Positions 1 through 8,550 of a stretch of 64,000 nucleotides of DNA are shown in pieces. Source of the DNA: Pseudomonas psychrophila (GTDB lineage Bacteria; Pseudomonadota; Gammaproteobacteria; Pseudomonadales; Pseudomonadaceae); NCBI RefSeq assembly GCF_001043005.1, contig NZ_JYKZ01000001.1:1223587-1287586 (forward strand), given 5' to 3'. The notes beneath the pieces are model-generated. The model had not been told where the DNA came from and made no database searches. It saw only the letters and a list, made by a program, of their open reading frames with translations. Position 1 is the stretch's first letter. Each line of letters starts with the position of its first letter. A program made the position numbers and the translations under genes.

Positions 1-303
1 AGCAGCAACGCCAACGCCAAAAATCTGCACGCACTGAACACCTACTCGCGGGCCATTGGCCTGGCGTTTCAGGTTCAGGACGACATTCTGGATGTTGAAA
101 GCGATACCGCGACTCTGGGCAAACGCCAGGGCGCCGATATCGCACGGGACAAGCCGACCTATCCGGCGCTGATGGGTCTGGAGCAGGCCAAAGGCTATGC
201 ACTGGATCTGCGCGATCAGGCACTCAATGCCCTGCGGCATTTTGATGCAGGTGCCGAACCGCTGCGTGAATTGGCGCGATATATCGTTGAACGCCGCCAC
301 TGA
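1..303 (+). CDS. ispA: Farnesyl diphosphate synthase, C-terminal part (cut by window edge)
   Basis: The reading frame is open from base 1 to a TGA at 301 and gives the last 100 residues of a short-chain polyprenyl synthase, the cytoplasmic enzyme that condenses IPP with DMAPP/GPP to farnesyl diphosphate. The second Asp-rich motif is visible as QVQDDILD, followed by the conserved TLGKRQGAD and DKPTYPALMG segments that close the active site. The 5' part lies outside the window. It is followed at 132 bp by dxs on the same strand, the usual xseB-ispA-dxs order in Pseudomonas, which supports ispA over an octaprenyl synthase. The product class is certain; the chain length is inferred from context. 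Confidence 0.93.
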   Translation, partial: SSNANAKNLHALNTYSRAIGLAFQVQDDILDVESDTATLGKRQGADIARDKPTYPALMGLEQAKGYALDLRDQALNALRHFDAGAEPLRELARYIVERRH

Positions 304-435
304 TAAGCCACACTCGGTAATGATTTCTGACAGCTCTAATGCCAAGGTCTTACTAACGAGTGCCAGACTGCGTGGGCAGCTTACGTTCCATAAGGTAAAC
401 TGCCGCCTCTTCTTATACCTATAACGATTCGCCTG

Positions 436-2334
436 ATGCCAACGACGTTTCAAGAGATTCCCCGCAACCGTCCGACTACGCCCCTGCTCGACCGGGCAGG
501 CACGCCTGCGGGTCTGCGCCGCCTGGCCGAAGCCGAGCTGGAAACCCTGGCCGATGAGTTGCGCCTGGAATTGCTCTATACCGTCGGCCAGACGGGCGGG
601 CATTTCGGTGCCGGCCTGGGTGTCATTGAGCTGACCATCGCGTTGCACTACGTGTTCGACACCCCCGACGACCGACTGGTGTGGGATGTGGGTCATCAGG
701 CGTATCCGCACAAAATCCTCACGGGCCGTCGCGAGCAAATGGCGACCTTGCGCCAGAAGGACGGCGTTGCCGCTTTCCCGCGTCGCTCCGAGAGCGAGTA
801 CGATACTTTCGGCGTTGGGCACTCCAGCACCTCGATCAGCGCAGCGCTGGGCATGGCCATTACCGCCCGCCTGCAAAACAGCGATCGCAAGGCGATCGCC
901 GTGATCGGTGACGGCGCACTGACTGCCGGCATGGCCTTTGAAGCCCTGAACCACGCGCCGGAAGTGGATGCCAACATGTTGGTGATCCTCAACGATAACG
1001 ACATGTCGATTTCGCGCAATGTGGGTGGCCTGTCCAATTACCTGGCCAAAATCCTCTCCAGCCGTACCTACGCAAGCATGCGCGAAGGCAGCAAAAAAGT
1101 GCTGTCGCGTTTGCCCGGCGCCTGGGAAATCGCTCGCCGTACCGAAGAATATGCCAAGGGCATGTTGGTACCCGGCACACTGTTTGAAGAGCTGGGCTGG
1201 AACTACATCGGCCCTATCGATGGCCACGACCTGCCGACCCTGATCGCGACGCTGCGCAATATGCGCGACCTCAAAGGTCCGCAGTTCCTGCATATCGTCA
1301 CCAAGAAAGGCAAAGGCTTTGCTCCCGCCGAAGCCGACCCGATTGGCTATCACGCCATCACCAAGCTTGACCCGCTGAACGCACCGAAAGCGGTGCCAAA
1401 AGTGGCCAGCGGGCCGAAGTACTCGGCGGTCTTTGGCGAGTGGCTGTGCGACATGGCCGCTGCCGATGAGCGTCTGATGGGCATCACTCCAGCCATGAAA
1501 GAAGGCTCGGACCTGATCGCCTTCAGCGAACGCTTCCCCACACGTTATTTCGATGTTGCGATTGCCGAACAGCATGCTGTGACTTTCGCTGCTGGTATGG
1601 CCTGCGAAGGCGCCAAGCCTGTGGTGGCTATTTATTCGACGTTCCTGCAGCGCGGTTACGACCAGTTGGTGCATGACGTTGCCGTGCAAAATCTGGACGT
1701 ACTGTTCGCCATCGACCGCGCAGGTCTGGTGGGCGAAGACGGCCCAACCCACGCAGGCAGTTTCGACCTCTCGTTCCTGCGTTGCATCCCGGGCATGGTC
1801 ATCATGACCCCGAGCGACGAGAACGAACTGCGCAAAATGCTCACCACCGGCCATCTGTATAACGGCCCGGCGGCAGTACGCTACCCGCGTGGTACTGGCC
1901 CAAACGCGCCTATCGAAAAAAACCTCGAACCGCTGGACATCGGCAAGGGCGTGATTCGTCGCCAGGGTTCCAAAGTCGCCATGCTGGTTTTTGGCGTGCA
2001 ACTGGCCGAAGCCCTGCAAGTGGCAGAAAAAATCGACGCCACCGTGGTCGACATGCGTTTCGTCAAACCAATGGATGAAGCACTGGTTCGCGAAATGGCT
2101 GATAGCCATGAACTGTTGGTGACCCTCGAAGAAAACGCCATCATGGGTGGCGCCGGTGCGGGTGTCAGCGAGTTCCTGGCCCGTGAAAACGTACTCAAGT
2201 CAGTCCTGCACCTGGGCCTGCCGGACATCTACGTTGAGCACGCCAAGCCAAGCCAGATGCTGGCTGAGTGCGGCCTGGATGCACCAGGCATCGAAGCCTC
2301 GGTACGCCAGCGCATGGCATTGCTGGGGCTGTAG
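436..2334 (+). CDS. dxs: 1-deoxy-D-xylulose-5-phosphate synthase
   Basis: Full-length Dxs (632 residues, the normal size). It is the thiamine-diphosphate enzyme that joins pyruvate and glyceraldehyde-3-phosphate in the first step of the MEP isoprenoid pathway, and its product also feeds thiamine and pyridoxal synthesis. Visible motifs are [17 protein letters not shown] near residue 80, the ThDP/Mg site [15 protein letters not shown] near 155 and the transketolase-type [15 protein letters not shown] near 430. The start at 436 gives the usual Pseudomonas N-terminus MPTTFQEIP; its ribosome-binding site is weak. It lies just downstream of ispA, so two steps of isoprenoid synthesis are side by side. 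Confidence 0.98.
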   Translation: MPTTFQEIPRNRPTTPLLDRAGTPAGLRRLAEAELETLADELRLELLYTVGQTGGHFGAGLGVIELTIALHYVFDTPDDRLVWDVGHQAYPHKILTGRREQMATLRQKDGVAAFPRRSESEYDTFGVGHSSTSISAALGMAITARLQNSDRKAIAVIGDGALTAGMAFEALNHAPEVDANMLVILNDNDMSISRNVGGLSNYLAKILSSRTYASMREGSKKVLSRLPGAWEIARRTEEYAKGMLVPGTLFEELGWNYIGPIDGHDLPTLIATLRNMRDLKGPQFLHIVTKKGKGFAPAEADPIGYHAITKLDPLNAPKAVPKVASGPKYSAVFGEWLCDMAAADERLMGITPAMKEGSDLIAFSERFPTRYFDVAIAEQHAVTFAAGMACEGAKPVVAIYSTFLQRGYDQLVHDVAVQNLDVLFAIDRAGLVGEDGPTHAGSFDLSFLRCIPGMVIMTPSDENELRKMLTTGHLYNGPAAVRYPRGTGPNAPIEKNLEPLDIGKGVIRRQGSKVAMLVFGVQLAEALQVAEKIDATVVDMRFVKPMDEALVREMADSHELLVTLEENAIMGGAGAGVSEFLARENVLKSVLHLGLPDIYVEHAKPSQMLAECGLDAPGIEASVRQRMALLGL

Positions 2335-2358
2335 AAAAGCTGAAAATGTACTCGCATA

Positions 2359-2498
2359 TGTAGCAGCTGCCGAAGGCTGCGTTCGATTGCGAAGCAATCG
2401 TAAAATCAGAACATGCGGTGTGACTGAAAACCGCGCGTGCTGATTTTACGACGGCTACGCCGCCGAACGCAGCCTCGTTCCTTCGCCAGCGGCTACGG
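2359..2498. repeat. Long imperfect inverted repeat between dxs and the BtuB gene
   Basis: The left part (GTAGCAGCTGCCGAAGGCTG, then GCGTTCG and a TCGTAAAATCAG block) is matched on the opposite strand at the right end (CGTAGCCGCTGGCGAAGG, GGCTGCGTTCG, TCGTAAAATCAG). The arms are each about 60 bp and could fold into one large hairpin. This resembles the non-coding dispersed repeats of fluorescent pseudomonads and differs in sequence from the shorter REP elements elsewhere in the window. It may also end dxs transcription, but there is no clear U-run. Confidence 0.65.
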
Positions 2499-2512
2499 AG
2501 TTTTTAACACCC

Positions 2513-4384
2513 ATGAAACACCTTCGCCTGGTTTTAATCCTCAGCAGCCCGTTGCTGGCCAACGCCGCTGAGCGCGAAGACGCGCTCAAACTCCCGCAAA
2601 CACTGATCACCGGCAATCGCCAGGTTGAAGCGCGCTCGGACAGCAGCAGCGCCAACAGCGTGTTCACCCGTGAAGACATTGACCGCCTGCAACCCACCAG
2701 CCTGACCGACCTGCTGGGCCGGGTACCGGGGGTTCAAGTGGCGCGAAGCGGCGGGCGCGGTGGTTTGCCGGGGATTTATATTCGCGGCACCAAGTCGGCA
2801 CAAAGTCTGGTGCTGGTGGACGGCCAACGCATGGCCAATGCCACTTCGGCCGACAGCAACCTGCAGTACCTGAATATCGATCAGATCGAACGCGTAGAAG
2901 TGCTGCGCGGATCGCGATCAGTGATCTACGGCAGTGATGCGATCGGCGGGGTGATTCAGATTTTCACTCGCCGTGGCGCCAATCAGGCCCCGCAGCTTCG
3001 AGTCCGCAGCGCGATGGGCAGCTATGGCAGCTCAGACAACAGCGTCGGGATATCCGGCGGGGATACGCAAACGCGCTACAACCTGAGCGGCAGTCTCGAA
3101 CAGACTGCGGGGATCAACCGTACTCACGAGTCCTTCCCCAGCGACAACGACCATGATGCCTATCGCAACAAATCACTGAGCCTGAACCTGAGCCACTACC
3201 TGAGCGAGGACCTTGAGGTCGGACTGACCGCGATGAAGAATATCGGCAAGACCGAACTCGACAACTCGTTTGGTCGCTGGGACCCGAGCACCCTGACGGT
3301 CAGTGGGCAGCAACTTTACAGCGACTTCGATATCAGCAGCGTCGGCAGTTTTATCGACGCCCAGCTTGCCGAGCGCTGGAATTCACGCCTGGAACTGGGC
3401 CACAGCGAAAACCGCGAAAAGACCCGGGACAAGCTTAGCTCTGACGTTTACAGCTTCAACACCTATCGAGACTCACTCAACTGGCAAAACAACCTGACGC
3501 TGGACGATCAAAACACCCTGATCCTGGGCGCAGACACCTATGAAGACCGCGTGCGCAGCAGTACCGTTTTCGACGTAGACAGTCGCTGGAATCGTGCCGC
3601 CTTTATCCAGCACCGCTTCCACGGTAATTACTTTTCGACCGAGCTGGGCCTGCGTCACGACCAGAACCAGCAATTCGGCAGCCACAACACCTGGAGCGCC
3701 AGCCTGACTGTGCCGCTCAACGCCGACAACGATGTACTGCTGTCTTACAGCGAAGGGTTTCGCGCACCTACATTCAATGACTTGTACTACCCAGAGTTCG
3801 GCAACCCGAATCTCAAACCGGAGCACTCCAAGAGCTACGAACTGCAATGGCGCAGTCAGCTGAGTGACACCAGCCGCCTGGAAACCTCGCTGTATCGCAC
3901 CGACATTCGTGACGCGATTGTGGCCGACGCCAACTTTATCCAGCAAAACATCGGCGCGGCCCAAATTACCGGTTTCGAAAGCGCCGTGCAGCAGGAGTGG
4001 TTCGGCTGGCAGAGCAGCCTGGGGATTGCGATCATCGACCCCCGTGATCGAGACACTGGCCACACCTTGAGCCGCCGCGCACGACGGACGTTGAGCCTGG
4101 ATCTGGACCGCCAATTTGACCGTGTGGGGGTAGGCGCTACCTGGCAGGCGGTGAGCAACAGTTTCAATGATGAAGACAACAAGCAGCCCATTGGCGGGTA
4201 TGGCGTGCTGGGGCTGCGCGGCAACTGGCAGGCCAGTTCAGAAGTGCGGTTCGATGTGAAGGTCGACAACCTGCTGGACAAGCGCTTCACCCGCGCCCTT
4301 TACAGCTATGACGGCAGCTATTATGGCTACCGCGAAGAGCGGCGCTCGCTGCAGTTGGCCGTCACCTGGACCCCAACGCTGTGA
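2513..4384 (+). CDS. btuB: TonB-dependent vitamin B12 receptor, BtuB type
   Basis: A 623-residue outer-membrane receptor. It begins with a signal peptide (MKHLRLVLILSSPLLANA) and is followed by a plug domain (about residues 40-150) with TDLLGRVPGVQV, IYIRGTKSAQSLVLVDGQR and VEVLRGSRSVIYGSDAIGGVIQI. The remainder is a beta-barrel ending in the typical aromatic C-terminal strand (QLAVTWTPTL). Size and plug motifs fit BtuB, which imports cobalamin using TonB energy. The convergent neighbour at 4454-5251 encodes a BtuF-like binding protein, which supports a cobalamin role. I see no convincing cobalamin riboswitch in the 178 bp upstream, which is filled mostly by an inverted repeat. Another corrinoid or siderophore substrate cannot be excluded. 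Confidence 0.85.
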   Translation: MKHLRLVLILSSPLLANAAEREDALKLPQTLITGNRQVEARSDSSSANSVFTREDIDRLQPTSLTDLLGRVPGVQVARSGGRGGLPGIYIRGTKSAQSLVLVDGQRMANATSADSNLQYLNIDQIERVEVLRGSRSVIYGSDAIGGVIQIFTRRGANQAPQLRVRSAMGSYGSSDNSVGISGGDTQTRYNLSGSLEQTAGINRTHESFPSDNDHDAYRNKSLSLNLSHYLSEDLEVGLTAMKNIGKTELDNSFGRWDPSTLTVSGQQLYSDFDISSVGSFIDAQLAERWNSRLELGHSENREKTRDKLSSDVYSFNTYRDSLNWQNNLTLDDQNTLILGADTYEDRVRSSTVFDVDSRWNRAAFIQHRFHGNYFSTELGLRHDQNQQFGSHNTWSASLTVPLNADNDVLLSYSEGFRAPTFNDLYYPEFGNPNLKPEHSKSYELQWRSQLSDTSRLETSLYRTDIRDAIVADANFIQQNIGAAQITGFESAVQQEWFGWQSSLGIAIIDPRDRDTGHTLSRRARRTLSLDLDRQFDRVGVGATWQAVSNSFNDEDNKQPIGGYGVLGLRGNWQASSEVRFDVKVDNLLDKRFTRALYSYDGSYYGYREERRSLQLAVTWTPTL

Positions 4385-4392
4385 AACTTTTT

Positions 4393-4443
4393 GTTGGAGC
4401 GAGCCTGCTCTGTTGAGGCCTTCGCGAGCAGGCTCGCTCCCAC
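4393..4443. repeat. REP doublet
   Basis: A REP-like core, GTTGGAGCGAGCCTGCTC, and its inverted partner, GCGAGCAGGCTCGCTCCCAC, face each other across a short spacer. They lie between the convergent btuB and btuF-like genes, a typical REP position, and may act as a transcript-end hairpin for both. Confidence 0.85.
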
Positions 4444-4453
4444 TGAGGGAGGG

Positions 4454-5251
4454 TTACTGCTCTGACGCCAGTTGCTCACACAACCTGGCTGTCGCTTCCA
4501 GCATCTGCCCGCTTGGGCGTTCCAGGCCTTTGTCGGCCAACAACAGCAAACGCCCATGCTTGACCGCATCAATCTGCGGCCAGGCTTTCCAGGCATCCAG
4601 CTGCGCCTGGGTGCTGGCAATGATCACCTCGGGATTACGCTGCAGAACGGACTCGATACTGACTTGCGGAGCCGGCAGCTTGAGGTCGTCGAACACATTT
4701 TTCGCCCCGCACACGGCTAGCGCATCACTGATGATTTGCCCGCCACCGATGGTGTACAGAGGCTGATCCCACACCTGATAAAACACTCGCACCGGCTTGT
4801 CGCTCTGATACTTCGCCCGTAATCCGGCAAGACGCTGACGCAATTGATCCGCCAGTGCATGCCCCCGCGCAGGGCGCTCAAGGGCAGCGGCCAGGGCTTC
4901 AACCTGATCAGCCAGCTGATCGAGGCTGCCTGGCTCGCCAATGTAGGTCGGGATCTTCAGGCTACGCAGCTGTTCGCGCTGTGCAATGCCCACACTGCCC
5001 GGCCAGAGCAAGAGCAGGTCGGGTTGAAGGCTGAGCAAGCGCTCCATGTCCAACTGCCCGTAGCGGCCCACTGAGGGCACGCTGGCCAGCTCCGGTAATG
5101 GTTCGCCCGCATCCAGACGCCCCACCAGCAAATCGGCGGCGCCCAGCTCGACGACCATTTCAGACAAAGAAGGTGACAGGCTGACCACACGGGGGGTGGC
5201 CAGGGAGGGCGTGCTGGCGCTCAGCAGCAGAGCCGCCAGCCAGACGCGCAT
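4454..5251 (-). CDS. btuF: Periplasmic cobalamin-binding protein, BtuF-like
   Basis: A 265-residue ABC-transporter substrate-binding protein of the helical-backbone metal/B12 class. A signal peptide ([18 protein letters not shown]) is followed by TPRVVSLSPSLSEMVVELGAADLLVGRLD, the opening strand of BtuF/FhuD-like proteins, then SVGRYGQLDMERLLSLQPDLLLLW. It should deliver B12 to an inner-membrane ABC importer, but no btuCD genes are in the window. It overlaps the small membrane-protein gene upstream by one base (5251), so the two are probably translated together. The btuB receptor gene is its convergent neighbour. Haem or siderophore binding is the alternative. Confidence 0.8.
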   Translation of the reverse strand: MRVWLAALLLSASTPSLATPRVVSLSPSLSEMVVELGAADLLVGRLDAGEPLPELASVPSVGRYGQLDMERLLSLQPDLLLLWPGSVGIAQREQLRSLKIPTYIGEPGSLDQLADQVEALAAALERPARGHALADQLRQRLAGLRAKYQSDKPVRVFYQVWDQPLYTIGGGQIISDALAVCGAKNVFDDLKLPAPQVSIESVLQRNPEVIIASTQAQLDAWKAWPQIDAVKHGRLLLLADKGLERPSGQMLEATARLCEQLASEQ

Positions 5252-5670
5252 CAGCCGACCTGGCGAGGAATGCGGTAGAGGTAAAACAGCACCAGTGTCG
5301 ACAATGCCAGCAGCAACAGCGGAACACCTTCAAGCCCGACAAATACGGCCAGAGCGGCGATCCAGGTTGGGAACCCTGCGGCCAGCAGGGCACGGTGACG
5401 CACACGTGCCAGCTCATCCCAAGCCGCCGGTTCCTGCGGGGTGTCGAGGGCTTTTTGCAGGTTGATCAGGCCATGCTTGTAAGGCCCGAACGTGCGCAGG
5501 GTCGCGAACATCGATGCCACGCCTGCGATGAAGAACGGCATCGCCAGTTCAGGCAGCAACGGCTCGGAGCTGCCAAAAAACCAGTTGGCCAACAGCAGCG
5601 GGAGCAGGGTCAGTACCAGCTGTTGCCACCAACTAAAGCTCAGGCGCCTACGACGCTGACCACGGGTCAC
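5251..5670 (-). CDS. Small inner-membrane protein of unknown function
   Basis: A 139-residue protein with a basic N-terminus ([12 protein letters not shown]) and about four hydrophobic stretches: [49 protein letters not shown] and [16 protein letters not shown] small cytoplasmic loop around residues 60-90 joins the second and third. It is sometimes labelled MFS transporter by position, but it is far too short for that family. Its start overlaps the ribA stop by 4 bp (5667-5670) and its stop overlaps the BtuF gene start, so it lies in a tight ribA-membrane protein-btuF row. I do not recognise a function. Confidence 0.75.
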   Translation of the reverse strand: MTRGQRRRRLSFSWWQQLVLTLLPLLLANWFFGSSEPLLPELAMPFFIAGVASMFATLRTFGPYKHGLINLQKALDTPQEPAAWDELARVRHRALLAAGFPTWIAALAVFVGLEGVPLLLLALSTLVLFYLYRIPRQVG

Positions 5671-6284
5671 GCCGGGTCTGCCTCATTTTGATGCTGGTTG
5701 CCCATCATGTGACCGAGCTTGTTGGCCTTGGTCGCCAGGTACAGTTTGTTGTGCGGATTGTGCCCGGTGTGCAGCGGCACACGCTCTGCCACGGTGATGC
5801 CCATATCGGTCAAGGCTTTGACCTTGCGCGGGTTGTTGGTCATCAGGCGCAGCGACTGCACGCCTACGTGCTCAAGCATCGGCAGGCAGATAGCGTAATC
5901 GCGCTGGTCGGCAGCAAAGCCAAGGCGTTCGTTGGCTTCAACGGTATCGGCGCCACCATCTTGCAGCTCGTAGGCACGGATTTTATTCAACAAGCCAATG
6001 CCACGACCTTCCTGACGCAGGTACAACAGCACGCCACGCCCTTCGCGGGCAATGGCCTGCAAGGCCGCTTCGAGCTGCGATCCGCAGTCACAGCGCTGGC
6101 TGAACAGGGCATCACCCGTCAGGCATTCGGAATGAACCCGACCCAACACCGGAGCACCATCCGTCACGTCGCCCAAACTGAGCACAACGTGTTCACGGCC
6201 CGTGGTTTTCTCAAGGAAGCCATGCATGGTGAATTCGGCAAAGGGGGTGGGCAACTTGCAAGCGGCAACGAAAACGACGGGCAC
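5667..6284 (-). CDS. ribA: GTP cyclohydrolase II
   Basis: A 205-residue enzyme that opens the imidazole ring of GTP, the first committed step of riboflavin synthesis. The zinc site C-X10-C-X-C is intact ([20 protein letters not shown]), and [20 protein letters not shown] and [12 protein letters not shown] are present. The frame is open further upstream, but the family begins MPVVFVAA, so I place the start at a GTG at 6284; the longer reading would add 43 residues unlike the family. It is separated from thiL by 225 bp that contain a REP pair and where pgpA would sit in P. aeruginosa. A promoter of its own is therefore likely. Confidence 0.95.
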   Translation of the reverse strand: MPVVFVAACKLPTPFAEFTMHGFLEKTTGREHVVLSLGDVTDGAPVLGRVHSECLTGDALFSQRCDCGSQLEAALQAIAREGRGVLLYLRQEGRGIGLLNKIRAYELQDGGADTVEANERLGFAADQRDYAICLPMLEHVGVQSLRLMTNNPRKVKALTDMGITVAERVPLHTGHNPHNKLYLATKANKLGHMMGNQHQNEADPA

Positions 6285-6420
6285 CGTGTGCTCCTGATCA
6301 GTTTGAGGACTGGAGATTCGCAGAGGCGGCATTGTAACAGGAGGTTCCGACAGACGCTTAGGCTGAATTACCGAGGATAAATATCTAAAAGTTTGATGAC
6401 TTGTGGCACACACAGTACCT

Positions 6421-6505
6421 GTGGGAGCGGGCTTGCTCGCGAAGCAGGCGATGGGGTGTATCAGGCTGAACGTGGTGATGCCATCGCGAGCAAGCCCGCT
6501 CCCAC
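6421..6505. repeat. REP doublet in the thiL-ribA gap
   Basis: GTGGGAGCGGGCTTGCTCGCGA and its exact inverted counterpart (ending GCAAGCCCGCTCCCAC) flank about 40 bp. The right unit ends 5 bp short of the thiL stop codon. It occupies the place where pgpA is found in P. aeruginosa. Confidence 0.92.
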
Positions 6506-6509
6506 AGGG

Positions 6510-7469
6510 TCAAGCGTGAAAATGCTGATATCCGCGCACTGCAGGCGTGATGTCTGAGCCATCCGCATCCAGCAGTGTCACGCCCTGCCCTTCGACCACG
6601 CGGCCAATCACATGGATCGGCCAACCATCGGCCAGCAACGTCGGCAGCTCAAGCGCGGGCAAGGTGAACGCAAGCACGTAATCGTCACCGCCACTCAAGG
6701 CAGCCTGCTGCGCACCGCTGTCGCCCAGAAACTCTTCCAGCGCCAGCGAAACGGGCACTCGATCCAGCTCAATCACCAACCCCGCCTTTGATGCCAAGGC
6801 TATATGGCCACAGTCGGCGAGCAGGCCATCGGAGATGTCCAGTGCCGAAGTGGCTTTGCCGCGCAGTGCTTGACCCAGCGCCAGCTGCGGCTGTGGCGAC
6901 CAGTAATGGGTCAGCAACGGTTCGCTGATCATCGGCTCTGCGGTGCGTTGGCCCAGCACCAGCGGCAAAGCGCCGGCTGCATTGCCCAGCTCACCGCCCA
7001 CACACAGCAGGTCGCCAGAGCGGGCACCGCTGCGGGTCAGGGCCTGGCCTGCGGGCACCCGGCCGAACACCGTGAGCGTCAGGCACAACGACCCGCGCGT
7101 GGTATCGCCACCGATCAGACGCAGACCACAGGCTTGGGCCATCAGGTTTAAACCGCGGGCATAAGCCTCTAACCAATCGGCTTCAACCGTCGGCAAGGTC
7201 AGGGCAAGGGTAAATGCGAGGGGTGTTGCGCCCATGGCTGCCAAATCACTGGCCGCCACCGCCAGCGAACGCTGACCGAGCAAGAAAGGGTCGCAAGGAT
7301 CTGCGAAGTGCACCCCGGCTACCAGGGTGTCGGTGGAAATCGCCAGCTGTTCCCCGAAGGGAACATCCAGCAGGGCGCAGTCGTCGCCAATACCCAGAGC
7401 AACACCTTCGCCACCCTGCGCACAGGGCGCGGCAGCGAAGAAATTGCGGATCAGCTCAAACTCGCCCAT
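6510..7469 (-). CDS. thiL: Thiamine-monophosphate kinase
   Basis: A 319-residue ThiL, which phosphorylates thiamine monophosphate to the cofactor thiamine diphosphate. The N-terminus MGEFELIRNFF and the Mg-ATP-binding GIGDDCALLD, STDTLVAGVHF and AASDLAAMGATPLAF motifs are all in place, with GGDTTRG and DISDGLLADCGHIA further along. It follows nusB at 15 bp in the same operon, the nusB-thiL order known across gamma-proteobacteria. Its last codons run right up to a REP element. Confidence 0.97.
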   Translation of the reverse strand: MGEFELIRNFFAAAPCAQGGEGVALGIGDDCALLDVPFGEQLAISTDTLVAGVHFADPCDPFLLGQRSLAVAASDLAAMGATPLAFTLALTLPTVEADWLEAYARGLNLMAQACGLRLIGGDTTRGSLCLTLTVFGRVPAGQALTRSGARSGDLLCVGGELGNAAGALPLVLGQRTAEPMISEPLLTHYWSPQPQLALGQALRGKATSALDISDGLLADCGHIALASKAGLVIELDRVPVSLALEEFLGDSGAQQAALSGGDDYVLAFTLPALELPTLLADGWPIHVIGRVVEGQGVTLLDADGSDITPAVRGYQHFHA

Positions 7470-7484
7470 GGCCGACAGCGCCGT

Positions 7485-7985
7485 TTAGCGCTTGTAAGCC
7501 TTGACTTCAGCTTCACGCAAGCGCGGCGCCAGTTTGTCGAGCACACCGTTGACAAACTTGTGGCCGTCGGTGGAACCGAACACTTTAGCCAGCTCGATAC
7601 CTTCGTTGATCACAACGCGGTAAGGGACGTCGACACGCTTGATCAGCTCCCAGGTCGACAGACGCAGAACAGACAGTTCAACCGGGTCGAGTTCTTCGAT
7701 GGTGATGTCCAGGCACGGAACGAGAGCAGCATCGATCTCGCCTTTGTGTGCAGGCACGCCATGCAGGATTTCACGGAAGTAAGCAGCGTCAACGTCGGTG
7801 AAGTCGTTATCAACGCGAAACTGAGCTTCGATCTCGTTCAACGATTGCTTGGCCATGTGCCATTGGTACAGGGCCTGAGTCGCGAGTTGACGCGCTTCAC
7901 GGCGCTTGGCGCTCTTGGAGGGTTTGCCAGCGTCCGCAGGTTTTGGATCGCGCGGGTTGAAACGATCGCTTTCGTCGGAAATCAC
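7485..7985 (-). CDS. nusB: Transcription antitermination factor NusB
   Basis: A 166-residue all-helical NusB that, with S10 (NusE), binds boxA RNA during antitermination of rRNA operons. The family segments [18 protein letters not shown] and [27 protein letters not shown] are clear. The first 20 or so residues ([20 protein letters not shown]) are a charged extension normal for Pseudomonas. Its start overlaps the ribH stop by 4 bp (ATGA), implying coupled translation. Confidence 0.97.
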   Translation of the reverse strand: MISDESDRFNPRDPKPADAGKPSKSAKRREARQLATQALYQWHMAKQSLNEIEAQFRVDNDFTDVDAAYFREILHGVPAHKGEIDAALVPCLDITIEELDPVELSVLRLSTWELIKRVDVPYRVVINEGIELAKVFGSTDGHKFVNGVLDKLAPRLREAEVKAYKR

Positions 7986-8458
7986 TTGGCCTCCAACTGT
8001 GCCAACAGGCTAACCATTTCAAGGGCGGACAAGGCAGCTTCAGCGCCTTTGTTGCCGGCTTTGGTGCCGGAACGCTCGATGGCTTGCTCGATCGAATCAA
8101 CAGTCAGTACACCGAATGCTACCGGTACGCCGAACTGCATGGACACTTGGGACAAGCCCTTGGTGCATTCGCCAGCAACGTATTCGAAGTGCGGAGTACC
8201 GCCACGAATCACAGCGCCCAGGGCGATGATGGCAGCGAACTCGTTGCGCTGAGCAACTTTTTGCGCAACCAGCGGGATTTCGAACGCACCCGGCGCACGA
8301 ATGATAGTGATGTCGCTTTCGTTCACACCGTGGCGAACCAGGGCATCAACGGCACCACTCACCAGGCTTTCGACAACAAAGCTGTTGAAACGGCCAACTA
8401 CCAGAGCGTAGCGCCCTTTGGGGGCGATGAAGGTACCTTCGATGGTCTTCAGGGTCAT
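7982..8458 (-). CDS. ribH: 6,7-dimethyl-8-ribityllumazine synthase
   Basis: A 158-residue lumazine synthase, the icosahedral or pentameric enzyme that condenses the ribB product (dihydroxybutanone phosphate) with the ribD pyrimidine product. Family motifs are [22 protein letters not shown] and the catalytic [19 protein letters not shown] with its conserved His. It overlaps nusB by 4 bp and lies 92 bp downstream of ribB in the operon. It is often named ribE in Pseudomonas annotation. Confidence 0.97.
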   Translation of the reverse strand: MTLKTIEGTFIAPKGRYALVVGRFNSFVVESLVSGAVDALVRHGVNESDITIIRAPGAFEIPLVAQKVAQRNEFAAIIALGAVIRGGTPHFEYVAGECTKGLSQVSMQFGVPVAFGVLTVDSIEQAIERSGTKAGNKGAEAALSALEMVSLLAQLEAK

Positions 8459-8550
8459 TCGGTATGTCTCGTATTAAAGAGCCAGAACGCACTCGCGTGC
8501 GTTCTTTAAGGATATTGGGCCACGAATTTCGGACAGGACACGACCGGTCT

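Noticed and set aside
197..424. A 75-codon frame across the end of ispA and the gap to dxs.
   Set aside because: Overlaps ispA out of frame; no ribosome-binding site or homology.
2335..2512. Possible cobalamin riboswitch before the BtuB gene.
   Set aside because: The space is taken by an inverted repeat, and the B12-box core is not recognisable by eye.
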